Of a stretch of DNA of 64,000 bases, positions 51,006-58,924 are shown piece by piece. Numbering within the stretch: position 1 is the stretch's first letter; every line of letters starts with the position of its first letter. The position numbers and the translations under genes are program-made. The DNA lies in contig NZ_JAFFID010000002.1 in assembly GCF_017355955.1 (NCBI RefSeq), positions 310,001-374,000 on the forward strand. Reading direction: 5' to 3'. Origin of the DNA: Sabulibacter ruber. Its GTDB lineage: Bacteria > Bacteroidota > Bacteroidia > Cytophagales > Hymenobacteraceae. The notes beneath the pieces were generated by a model. It made no database searches and was not told where the DNA came from. It was given only the letters and a program-made list of their open reading frames with translations.

Positions 51006-51539
51006 TTAAAAGGCAATCCCGAGGGACAACCCGCCTCTGGGGCTGAATCCGCCAAAGGTACCAAGGTCAAAATTGTTTTCGCCGCCTCCGCCTTTCACGG
51101 TTGCCGCGTTGAATCCCGGGCCGGCAAAAAGGTCTACCACAAAGTGTTTCCCCACTATCAATTGGTATCCTAACAAGGCCCCGCCTCCAAAAGAGGTGAG
51201 CGTTCCTGTGGCTTGGGTGTCTTCGCGGGTAAGGTCAAAGTCCTGGTAGCGGAGGTAACCGGCACCATATAAGCCAGAAGGAGCATTGCCAGAGAAGAAG
51301 TACCGCAGTTCGGGGGTTACGCCAATACCGTCAAACCGGGTGTCTTTCACTTTAATACCAGTGTTGAAGAAACCCACCTGGGCACTCAGGTTAGGGGAGA
51401 AGGCATATTCGCCAAAGAAAGAGCCCGTTTTTACTATGGGGCTCAGGATATTTGCCTTCAAGGTTATCTGCTGAGCCTGCAAAGCCTGCGGCAGAAACAT
51501 ACCTAAACAAAGGGCAAGAATAGAAAAGAGCTTCTTCAT
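51006..51539 (-). CDS. Outer-membrane beta-barrel protein, paralogue 2
   Basis: A 177-residue exported protein, signal peptide ILALCLGMFLPQALQA (cleavage before QQITL). It follows the same strand plan as paralogue 1: LKANILSPIVKTGSFFGEY, FDGIGVTPELRYFFSGNAP, GGGALLGYQLIVGK and a final GISLG-type strand ending LGIAF. The two genes lie on the same strand, 350 bp apart, and arose by duplication. No function can be assigned. Confidence 0.75.
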   Translation of the reverse strand: MKKLFSILALCLGMFLPQALQAQQITLKANILSPIVKTGSFFGEYAFSPNLSAQVGFFNTGIKVKDTRFDGIGVTPELRYFFSGNAPSGLYGAGYLRYQDFDLTREDTQATGTLTSFGGGALLGYQLIVGKHFVVDLFAGPGFNAATVKGGGGENNFDLGTFGGFSPRGGLSLGIAF

Positions 51540-51856
51540 GAGTTGAAAGTTTAATGCAGAAGCACTTATTCAGAAATGATGCCAACTTAGGTAAGCCGCT
51601 TAGCCGAAGAGAGTTTTGAAAATTTTTAAGCTAAGGAATTGTAAAATTCACCTACCATTTTGATACTCTGTTTAGTTTTACCAAATAATAGCTGTATTTT
51701 TGCGCAAAAAATAAGCAGCCGGGTCATTGTAAAATCGGCAGATAGTATAAATTCACCGTAATTCAGTACTAGACGTAGATATAGCAGTTGCTTAACCGGC
51801 AATGAAATCTTACATACTAACAAACTATCGCACAACCGTTTCGAACCAAAAAAGCC
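51540..51856. other. Divergent promoter region
   Basis: A gap of 317 bp between barrel paralogue 2 (minus) and the dksA-like gene (plus). It holds the -7 box at 51695-51702 and a leader of about 150 nt. No dyad or other repeat is seen. Confidence 0.5.
51695..51702 (+). promoter_or_regulatory. Promoter -7 box of the dksA-led operon
   Basis: TATTTTTG fits TAnnTTTG, with a partial TTT at the -33 distance. It is the only good box before a gene run that extends to about 61 kb. Confidence 0.5.
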
Positions 51857-52240
51857 ATGAGTGAAGAAAAACAACGGTATTCCCAAGAGGAGTTGAACGA
51901 ATTTCAGGAAATTATCATTGAGAAACTGAACAACGCCCGCAAAGAGGTTGCCTTTATCAAGGAGACCCTTAGCCGCCGTAACGATTCCGGTACTGATAAT
52001 ACTGCTTCAACTTCTAAAGTACTGGAAGATGGAGCAGATACTGCCGAGAAGGAGAGCTTGAACCAGCTAGCTTCCCGTCAGTTGAAATTTATTCAGCAGC
52101 TGGAGAATGCACTCATCCGCATTAAAAACGGAAGCTACGGCGTGTGCATTAAAACGGGCAAGTTGATCCCAAAGGAGCGGTTAAAGGCCGTGCCGCATAC
52201 GCAGCACACCATTGAGGCTAAAATGAGCCGCAACGACTAA
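51857..52240 (+). CDS. TraR/DksA-family protein without a zinc finger
   Basis: A 127-residue coiled-coil protein related to DksA, which binds the RNA polymerase secondary channel and tunes transcription. The tip motif DxxDxA is intact as D58-G-A-D61-T-A63. The C-terminal finger, GVCIKTGKLIPKERLKAVP, keeps its shape but has only one cysteine (C97) of the usual four, so it cannot bind zinc in the normal way. Such Cys-poor forms are frequent in Bacteroidota. It leads the scpB-rluB-coaX gene run with a 16-bp gap to scpB. Confidence 0.88.
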   Translation: MSEEKQRYSQEELNEFQEIIIEKLNNARKEVAFIKETLSRRNDSGTDNTASTSKVLEDGADTAEKESLNQLASRQLKFIQQLENALIRIKNGSYGVCIKTGKLIPKERLKAVPHTQHTIEAKMSRND

Positions 52241-52256
52241 TTAAACCGAATACAAT

Positions 52257-52826
52257 TTGAACCTGCTACTGAATCATCTTCAGGCGCTGATATTCTGCGC
52301 CACCTCGCCGGTGTCTATTGAAGACCTGCAGAAATGCCTTTCTGAGGCATTGGTCACCGAGGTGAGCGTAAGTGATGTATTGGAGGGAATTGAGCAGCTG
52401 AATGCTCAATTCTCTACCGATGCGTTCGCGTTTCAGATTTACGCCATTGGCGGTGGGTACCAGTTCCTGACCAAACCCGCTTACCAGGACTCGGTGAGCA
52501 TTTTATTGAAGCATAAGTCCAAGAAGAAGCTGTCGGCCTCAGCTTTGGAGACGTTGGCCATTATCGCGTACAAACAACCCATTACCCGCTCACAGGTAGA
52601 GCAAATAAGAGGCGTAAGCTGTGACTACGCCATCCAGCGTCTGCTGGAGAAAGGCTTGCTGGAGATCAAAGGCAAAGCCAACACCATTGGCCGTCCCGTT
52701 TTGTTTGGCACCAGCCAGAAATTTATGGACTACTTCGGCCTGAACCACCTGAAAGACCTTCCGCAACTCAGAGATTTGGCTCCGGAAGAGAACACGAACA
52801 CCATCGGCGAATCTGCCGCCCTTTAA
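52257..52826 (+). CDS. scpB: Segregation and condensation protein B
   Basis: A 189-residue kleisin-associated protein that dimerises and bridges ScpA and the SMC heads for chromosome compaction. It has two winged-helix domains, including SASALETLAIIAYKQPITRSQVEQIRGVSCD (read as overlapping pieces of fewer than 20), the best conserved stretch in the family. The start is TTG, immediately giving LLLNHLQALIFCATSPVS as in homologues. scpA is not adjacent. Confidence 0.95.
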   Translation: MNLLLNHLQALIFCATSPVSIEDLQKCLSEALVTEVSVSDVLEGIEQLNAQFSTDAFAFQIYAIGGGYQFLTKPAYQDSVSILLKHKSKKKLSASALETLAIIAYKQPITRSQVEQIRGVSCDYAIQRLLEKGLLEIKGKANTIGRPVLFGTSQKFMDYFGLNHLKDLPQLRDLAPEENTNTIGESAAL

Positions 52827-52877
52827 GTTACATCACATCTTTTATACAGTAGCGATACTGCAATTTTTCACAACAAC

Positions 52878-54674
52878 ATGGCTAGAAACGAAGATACGCC
52901 TCAAGAAGGCAACAACCGCCCCCGTGGTAATTCATGGGCGCAGGGCAAGAAAGTATTTGGCAGAGGCACCCGCTTTGACCGTCCGGAAGGCGGCGACAGA
53001 GAAGGGGGCTTCCGCAACCGAGAAAGAAATTCAGAAAATTCAGACAGACCTTACGGAAACCGCGACCGCGCTGAAAGACCGCGCCGCGATGACCGTGATG
53101 GCGATATAAACACCAACCGCGAAAACCGCGAACGTGCCCCCAGAAGAGAAAGCGACCGCAGAGGCGGCGATTTCCGTCCGGCCCGGGGCTTTGAACGCCC
53201 AGACCGCGGCAACAATGACCGTCCTGACTTCCGCCCACGCGGAGAGAATGACCGCCGTGCTTCCAGAGAAGGCGGGTTCAACCGGGGCGAAGGCAGAGGC
53301 AACCGCAACGGAGGCTTTTCTCAGGATAACTGGGAAAGCGGCACCAACGCAAACCGTGGCGGAGAAAGAGGCGAGCGTCGTTCCTTCGGGAACCGCGAGG
53401 ATCGTGGTGCTTCCAGAGGAGGTGACCGTCCGTCTTATGGCGCTGCCAGAGAAGATAGAGGCGGAGATCGCCGCGAAGGCGGGTTCCGTAAGCCAGGTTT
53501 CTCCTCTGACCGCAATGACCGTGGTTTTAACCGCAGCGAAGACAGAAGAGAAAGAAGCGGCGATAGAGAAGACCGCGGATTTACCCGTGGTGGCGATCGC
53601 CGCGAAGACAGAGGCTTCAACCGGGCCAACGACCGCGAGAACCGCGCTCCACGTGAAAACAACTCGTTTTCTGGAAATGAGGGCGAAAACAACTTTGAGC
53701 GCCCGGCCCGCAGAGAAGGCGAAAGAAGCTTTGACCGTGCTCCACGTGAAAACCGCGGCCCCGGAGAGCGCTCTTCTTTCCAAAGACGTGACAGCAAGTT
53801 TGACCGTGGTAGCCGCCCAGAGCGCAATGACCGTGCAGACAGAGGAGCCAGAGGCAATAAAGAAGGCCGTTTCGGGCGTACCGACGAAGAAACCCAGGAA
53901 GCACCTTCTTACAACCTTAAGCGCTACGAAGAACGCAGAAAGCGCAAGAGCCCAGACCAGGGCAATGAAGATCTTCGCCTGAACCGCTACATCGCTAACG
54001 CGGGTATCTGTTCACGCCGCGAGGCCGACGAACTGATTGCCGCCGGTGAGATCAAGGTGAACGGACAAGTGGTAACCGAGATGGGCTACAAAGTAGGCCC
54101 TACCGATACCGTTCAATACGGCCGCAAGATCCTGAACCGCGAGAAAACGGTGTATGTGCTGCTGAACAAGCCGAAGGATTTCCTTACCACCACAGAAGAC
54201 CCGGAAGGTCGCAAAACCGTGATGGAGCTGGTGAAAAATGCCTCTAAAGAGCGTTTGTTCCCGGTAGGCCGTCTGGACAGAAACACCACCGGTTTGCTGC
54301 TGTTCACCAATGACGGCGAGCTGGCGCAGAAACTGACGCACCCTTCCAACAAGGTTTCTAAAATCTACCAGGTAGAGCTTGATAAGCCTATCACACAGGA
54401 GCACGTGAAGCAGATTCAGGAAGGTCTGGAGCTGGAAGACGGCCGCGCCGATGTAGATGACATCGCGCTGCTAGGCGAAAGCAACAAGTTCCTGGGTATT
54501 GAGATCCACATTGGCAGAAACCGCATCGTGCGCCGCATCTTTGAACACTTAGGGTACGAAGTAGTTGCGCTGGACCGGGTGCAGTATGCCGGCTTAACCA
54601 AAAAAGACCTGCCCAGAGGTAACTGGCGCTATCTGACAGAAAAAGAAGTAGTGCGCCTGAAATACTTTATGTAA
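52878..54674 (+). CDS. rluB: RluB/RsuA-type pseudouridine synthase with a long disordered Arg-rich N-terminus
   Basis: A 598-residue protein. The first 365 residues are low-complexity, built from Arg, Asp, Gly, Asn and Glu with many RGG, DRR and NRE words, and are predicted to be disordered and RNA-binding. Residues from 366 onward form a standard enzyme: S4 RNA-binding domain (LRLNRYIANAGICSRREAD), then the catalytic core with the active Asp in GRLDRNTTGLL and a C-terminal NRIVRRIFEHLGYEVVALDR. It should convert a 23S rRNA uridine to pseudouridine. The low-complexity DNA makes long false frames in other phases. Confidence 0.93.
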   Translation: MARNEDTPQEGNNRPRGNSWAQGKKVFGRGTRFDRPEGGDREGGFRNRERNSENSDRPYGNRDRAERPRRDDRDGDINTNRENRERAPRRESDRRGGDFRPARGFERPDRGNNDRPDFRPRGENDRRASREGGFNRGEGRGNRNGGFSQDNWESGTNANRGGERGERRSFGNREDRGASRGGDRPSYGAAREDRGGDRREGGFRKPGFSSDRNDRGFNRSEDRRERSGDREDRGFTRGGDRREDRGFNRANDRENRAPRENNSFSGNEGENNFERPARREGERSFDRAPRENRGPGERSSFQRRDSKFDRGSRPERNDRADRGARGNKEGRFGRTDEETQEAPSYNLKRYEERRKRKSPDQGNEDLRLNRYIANAGICSRREADELIAAGEIKVNGQVVTEMGYKVGPTDTVQYGRKILNREKTVYVLLNKPKDFLTTTEDPEGRKTVMELVKNASKERLFPVGRLDRNTTGLLLFTNDGELAQKLTHPSNKVSKIYQVELDKPITQEHVKQIQEGLELEDGRADVDDIALLGESNKFLGIEIHIGRNRIVRRIFEHLGYEVVALDRVQYAGLTKKDLPRGNWRYLTEKEVVRLKYFM

Positions 54675-54689
54675 TCTGTCGTTCATAGA

Positions 54690-55406
54690 ATGCTGAATCT
54701 GGCGATAGACAGGGGCAATTCCCGCATCAAAGCCGGTCTCTTCAGAGACGGGCTTTTGGTGCAACAGTACATTTGCGCAGATTTCTCAGAATTAGGCGAG
54801 AAACTGGCGGGAACGTCCCTGGAAAACGCCATCATGTCATCGGTGAGCCAGGAACCGGCAGAGTTGGTGCAGCACATTCCGGTATCGGGGAAGCATGTTC
54901 TGTTTAACTCGCAGACGCCGGTGCCGGTGCACAACAACTACGGAACACCCCATACCTTGGGGGTAGACCGGTTAGCTGCCGCAGTTGGGGCGCAGTACCT
55001 GTTCAAAGACCGGAACTGCCTCATCATAGACGCGGGTACCTGTATTACCTATGACCTGCTGGAGGCAAACGGAACGTTTCAGGGAGGCAGTATCTCGCCG
55101 GGCGTTACCATGCGTTACCAGGCAGTGCATACGTTTACCGGAAAGCTGCCCCTGGTAGAAGGATATGAACTGCCGCCTATGCCGGGTAAAACCACTGCTG
55201 AGGCTATCCAGAGCGGGATTCTGTACGGGGCCGTGGCAGAGGCAGAAGGCATGATTCAACATTATGAGCGTCAATACAAACCATTGACCATCATAATGTG
55301 CGGCGGTGACGCCCCGTTTTTTGAAAGTACAGTAAAAGCACGCATCTTTGTCATTCCCGAATTGGTTTTAATCGGGTTAAACCGAATACTTGAGTATAAT
55401 GTATAA
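54690..55406 (+). CDS. coaX: Type III pantothenate kinase
   Basis: A 238-residue ASKHA-fold kinase that phosphorylates pantothenate as the first step of coenzyme A synthesis. The phosphate loop is AIDRGNSRIKAG (D7, N10), followed by HTLGVDRLAA, IDAGTCITYDLL and GGSISPG. All key residues are present. It begins 15 bp after rluB and overlaps the next gene by 8 bp. Confidence 0.94.
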   Translation: MLNLAIDRGNSRIKAGLFRDGLLVQQYICADFSELGEKLAGTSLENAIMSSVSQEPAELVQHIPVSGKHVLFNSQTPVPVHNNYGTPHTLGVDRLAAAVGAQYLFKDRNCLIIDAGTCITYDLLEANGTFQGGSISPGVTMRYQAVHTFTGKLPLVEGYELPPMPGKTTAEAIQSGILYGAVAEAEGMIQHYERQYKPLTIIMCGGDAPFFESTVKARIFVIPELVLIGLNRILEYNV

Positions 55407-56739
55407 GCCTTTCCGCGCTCTGTTATTGATTTCTGGTTTAGTGATTGGATCTCAGCAACTACAGGCGCAACAGCTCTCCAACTCTCCTTATTCCCGCTTT
55501 GGCGTAGGTGACCTGGTACATGGTACCGGTTCCATCCGTAACGCCGGTATGGGACAGGCCGGAGTAGCCAGCGCGAACGGTGCGCTCATCAATGATATGA
55601 ACCCGGCGTTGCTGTACTACAACAACCTGGTAACGTTTGAAGCCGCCGTTGCTTCTGAGCTGAAACGGTTGTCAGACAAAAATACCTCTCAGGTAGATGG
55701 TACTGCTAACCTGGGATATATCTCATTGGCTATTCCGCTCTCCCGCCGCTGGACAACTGCCATTGGTTTGAAGCCATACAGCCGGGTTAACTACAGCACC
55801 ATTCTGAGCACACCGGTCCCCGGAGCAGAAAACACGGTTACTGCTTTTACCCAGTACACCGGTACAGGCGGCTTAAATGAAGTTTACTTCGCCCACGGAA
55901 TTAGAATAGCCAACGGCTTAACCGGGGGCATTTCTGGTTCCTACCTGTTCGGGACCATTGACCGCCAGGCCTCTACTATTTTGGTAGATACCCAAGACGA
56001 GACCAGCGCTTTGCAGAAAACCTTGATCCACACCACTACCAGGTACAATGGGTTGATGTTCAAAGGCGGGCTGCATTACCGCAAAAAGCTGTCAGACAAA
56101 GCAAACCTGGGCGTAGGAGCCAGCTATACAGCCAAAGCGAACATCAGCACAGACCGGCAGGTAGCCCAGGAACGTCGCTTCCTGGATGAATCGCTTATCT
56201 CCAGCCTGGTGTCAGACAGCTTGGAAGGATATACCACACTTCCGCAGATGCTACAGGTGGGTTTAACCTATGACAACAACAAGAACTGGTCTGTAGTGGC
56301 AGATTACTCCATGACCAAAGGTTCTGATTTCAGAGGATTCTCCCTGGAGAAAGAAGGAGGACGTCAGGAACTGGGCGATGGCTATAGAGTAGGAGCAGGA
56401 ACAGAGTTCACTCCAGATGCAGGTTCTGTAAGTTCCTACTTTAAGCGGGTAACGTATCGTTTCGGGGGGTATTACGGCAATTCTCAAATCAATGCTTTGG
56501 CATCAGGTAGCAGCGCCGTAACCGGACATGACTTGCAGGATGTAGGTCTTACGCTGGGCTTTACCCTTCCTCTGGGAAGAGGCGTTCGTCCACCAGACTA
56601 TACCCAGTCTTTGCTGAGCACCAGCTTTACGGTTGGGCAGTTAGAGGGCAAAGATTCTGGCCTGAAAGAGCAATACTTCCGGGTAAACGTAGGCATCACC
56701 TTCAATAACCGTTGGTTCATCAAACGTAGATTTGACTAA
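55399..56739 (+). CDS. FadL/PorV-like outer-membrane protein
   Basis: A 446-residue exported barrel protein. The ATG at 55399 is chosen over an upstream in-frame TTG because the overlap ATGTATAA with the coaX stop suggests coupling and because it begins the signal peptide (LLISGLVIGSQQLQA). The mature start SNSPYSRFGVGDLVHGTGS is typical of a Bacteroidota outer-membrane family placed between coaX and lptC. The substrate and function are unknown; lipid or protein transport are suggested by related families only. Confidence 0.82.
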   Translation: MYKPFRALLLISGLVIGSQQLQAQQLSNSPYSRFGVGDLVHGTGSIRNAGMGQAGVASANGALINDMNPALLYYNNLVTFEAAVASELKRLSDKNTSQVDGTANLGYISLAIPLSRRWTTAIGLKPYSRVNYSTILSTPVPGAENTVTAFTQYTGTGGLNEVYFAHGIRIANGLTGGISGSYLFGTIDRQASTILVDTQDETSALQKTLIHTTTRYNGLMFKGGLHYRKKLSDKANLGVGASYTAKANISTDRQVAQERRFLDESLISSLVSDSLEGYTTLPQMLQVGLTYDNNKNWSVVADYSMTKGSDFRGFSLEKEGGRQELGDGYRVGAGTEFTPDAGSVSSYFKRVTYRFGGYYGNSQINALASGSSAVTGHDLQDVGLTLGFTLPLGRGVRPPDYTQSLLSTSFTVGQLEGKDSGLKEQYFRVNVGITFNNRWFIKRRFD

Positions 56740-56837
56740 GTCACCGGCTTTCTTTAGAAAAGACTCACACTAAGCAGATACCAGGTTCAAAAATCCTTCG
56801 CTGATTTTTGGGTCTGGTATCTGAAGCGTTTAAAGGA

Positions 56838-57404
56838 ATGAGTAATCTACTTCACATTCTGCTTAAAAGGTTTTCCGTAGCAAAGCTTCCCTTCTGCTTT
56901 GCCTTGTTGCTGGGTGCTTTTAGCTGGAGTTGCCAGCAGGCCGATGAGAACATCAAGCCCATAGAATACAACGGGCCAATCTCAGAAACCTACAACCAGG
57001 TAACCATCTACAGTGATTCTGCCATGATGAAACTGAAGCTTAGCGCCCCGGTTGAGCAACAGTTGCAGAACGGAGACGTGGTGTACCCAAAAGGCATGTA
57101 CATTACCTTCTATGAAAACGGAGCACCAACTACCATCATTACGGCCAAATACGGGAGATACGAGAAAGCCAAAGAGCAATACTTTGCCCGCAATGATGTG
57201 GTGGTTAAGAACATTGTGAAGAACGAGCAGCTCAACACCGAGGAGCTCTTCTGGGAACGCCAGAAACAAACCATTTTTACTGATAAATTTGTCCGGATCA
57301 CGAGTGTAGACGAGGTAGTAACCGGTGTGGGGCTCACCGCCAAGCAAGATTTCTCAGACTATACTCTGAAACAGTTCTCCGGATCTTTTGTGTTGAAACA
57401 ATGA
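56838..57404 (+). CDS. lptC: LPS export protein LptC, lipoprotein-like
   Basis: A 188-residue periplasmic-side component of the lipopolysaccharide export bridge. The ATG at 56838 follows AAAGGA and is preferred to a TTG ten codons earlier. The N-terminus is a hydrophobic anchor ending in a possible lipobox (GAFSWSCQQ). The beta-jellyroll pattern is seen in MMKLKLSAPVEQ, TIITAKYGRYEK, YFARNDVVVKN and FTDKFVRITS. It is adjacent to envelope genes as expected, and its stop overlaps a small ORF by ATGA. Confidence 0.85.
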   Translation: MSNLLHILLKRFSVAKLPFCFALLLGAFSWSCQQADENIKPIEYNGPISETYNQVTIYSDSAMMKLKLSAPVEQQLQNGDVVYPKGMYITFYENGAPTTIITAKYGRYEKAKEQYFARNDVVVKNIVKNEQLNTEELFWERQKQTIFTDKFVRITSVDEVVTGVGLTAKQDFSDYTLKQFSGSFVLKQ

Positions 57405-57559
57405 ATTTAAAGCAAACCATCTACATGGCCCTAGCCGTGGCCTTCCTGGTCATTGGCGTGCACCAGTCTATTGTAGCCGGAGTGATGGAAAGTTATTGGA
57501 TATTCATGCTATCTGTTATCTTTCTAATGCTTTTCCGTATGAACAGGGCAAAGCCTTGA
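57401..57559 (+). CDS. 52-residue two-helix membrane protein
   Basis: A small open frame whose ATG overlaps the lptC stop (ATGA), the classic mark of translational coupling. It encodes MNLKQTIYMALAVAFLVIGV at the start, a short loop and a second helix (YWIFMLSVIFLMLFRM), ending in NRAKP 16 bp before the gldE-like gene. Coding is supported by position, tight spacing and membrane topology with a basic C-terminus. No function can be named. Confidence 0.75.
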   Translation: MNLKQTIYMALAVAFLVIGVHQSIVAGVMESYWIFMLSVIFLMLFRMNRAKP

Positions 57560-57575
57560 TCTTATCCTTCTTGTC

Positions 57576-58841
57576 ATGGACCTGGTCTCCTTATACATAG
57601 TCGCTGCGGCAGGACTTCTGTTGCTTGCGCTTTTTAGCGTGGCAGAGATAGCCATGCGGCATATTGGGCGGTCCTACATCCGGCTAAAAGCCGAAGAGAA
57701 TCAGCAGTCACTAACCAGTTTCCTGCTGCGCCGCGAAAGACAGACTCTTCTTACCATTCACCTGGGCCTGACCCTTAGTTTGCTGTTGTTGGGGTTGGGC
57801 GTGTTTGGCATTCTGCTGTTCTATCTGCAGCAGTACCTCATGAGCGAAGTAGCCGTTATTTTGGCAGGAGCAGGAGCTATTCTGGGAGCCTGGGTCCTGT
57901 ACGTAGTGATAGGCACTATTGGGAACCTAGCGGCGCCGGTACGTTTGCTGAACGGAGTAGCCGCGCCGGTGGCCTTTTTCTTTGTGCTGTTTTATCCGGT
58001 CACTTTTCTGATCAACTCTGTTTTTGGCCTGTTTTCTGAAAAAGACGACGAAGCCGAGACTGAGTTAGTCGCCAATTCGCTTGCTTTCCAGCCTTTTGCC
58101 GTGAAGCTGCACTCCCCCGAAGAAATGGTGCTAACGCCCACCAACGAGGTAGACAGCAAAATATTCCACAATGCCTTGGAGTTCAAAAATGTGAAGCTCC
58201 GCGAATGCATGGTGCCCCGCACAGAGATTGACGCCATAGAATTGGAAGACGGAGTAGAGGCATTGCGGGAGGCTTTTATAGAAACGGGGCATTCCAAAAT
58301 CCTCATCTACCAGGATTCTTTGGACCACATCTTAGGCTATTGCCATCAATTCTCATTGTTTAGAAACCCTTCTACCATTGAGGAGATCCTCACGCCCATG
58401 GAGGCGGTGCCGGGCAGCATGCTGGCGCATGAACTCTTCGTGAAATTCATTACGGAGCACCGCAGTATTGCCATAGTACTGGATGAGTTTGGCGGAACCT
58501 CGGGCTTGGTGACCCTGGAAGACCTCATGGAAGAAATCCTGGGGGACATCAACGATGAGTACGACGAGGAAGACCTGCTGGAGCAAGCCCTGCCTGAACC
58601 CGGTTCTTACCTGTTCAGTGCCCGCCAGGAAGTAGACTACCTCAATGAGAAATACAACTTGGGCCTGCCCGAGGGCGATTATGAAACTTTAGGCGGTTTT
58701 ATCTTGTCTGTATTGGAAGAAATACCTACGGCAGGAGACGTTGTGGTAGTACCGCCCTTTGAGATCAGAATCCTATCCATGGACGACCATCGCATAAACA
58801 CGGTACATCTTTCTGTGCGGTCTGCCCAAATTGAAGAATAA
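57576..58841 (+). CDS. CNNM/CorC-family protein, GldE-like
   Basis: A 421-residue membrane protein with a DUF21 transmembrane domain (about 1-185), a CBS pair (about 195-330, containing CMVPRTEIDAIE and IAIVLDEFGGTSGLVTLEDL) and a CorC_HlyC domain (about 345-415). The family is linked to divalent-cation transport, and the Bacteroidota member GldE is linked to gliding motility and the GldD lipoprotein. Gliding genes are not adjacent here, so the GldE name rests on phylum and domain plan only. Confidence 0.85.
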   Translation: MDLVSLYIVAAAGLLLLALFSVAEIAMRHIGRSYIRLKAEENQQSLTSFLLRRERQTLLTIHLGLTLSLLLLGLGVFGILLFYLQQYLMSEVAVILAGAGAILGAWVLYVVIGTIGNLAAPVRLLNGVAAPVAFFFVLFYPVTFLINSVFGLFSEKDDEAETELVANSLAFQPFAVKLHSPEEMVLTPTNEVDSKIFHNALEFKNVKLRECMVPRTEIDAIELEDGVEALREAFIETGHSKILIYQDSLDHILGYCHQFSLFRNPSTIEEILTPMEAVPGSMLAHELFVKFITEHRSIAIVLDEFGGTSGLVTLEDLMEEILGDINDEYDEEDLLEQALPEPGSYLFSARQEVDYLNEKYNLGLPEGDYETLGGFILSVLEEIPTAGDVVVVPPFEIRILSMDDHRINTVHLSVRSAQIEE

Positions 58842-58924
58842 CCTGCTCTATAGATACTTATATTTTGATTTTATCACTTATTGCAATTATTTTGCATAAC
58901 GCTTAAAATACGTCAAAAACTTAG

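Noticed and set aside
53040..53982. Long open frames on both strands inside the pseudouridine synthase gene
   Set aside because: They are shadows caused by the Arg/Gly/Asp-rich low-complexity region; the enzyme frame has a recognised domain and normal start.
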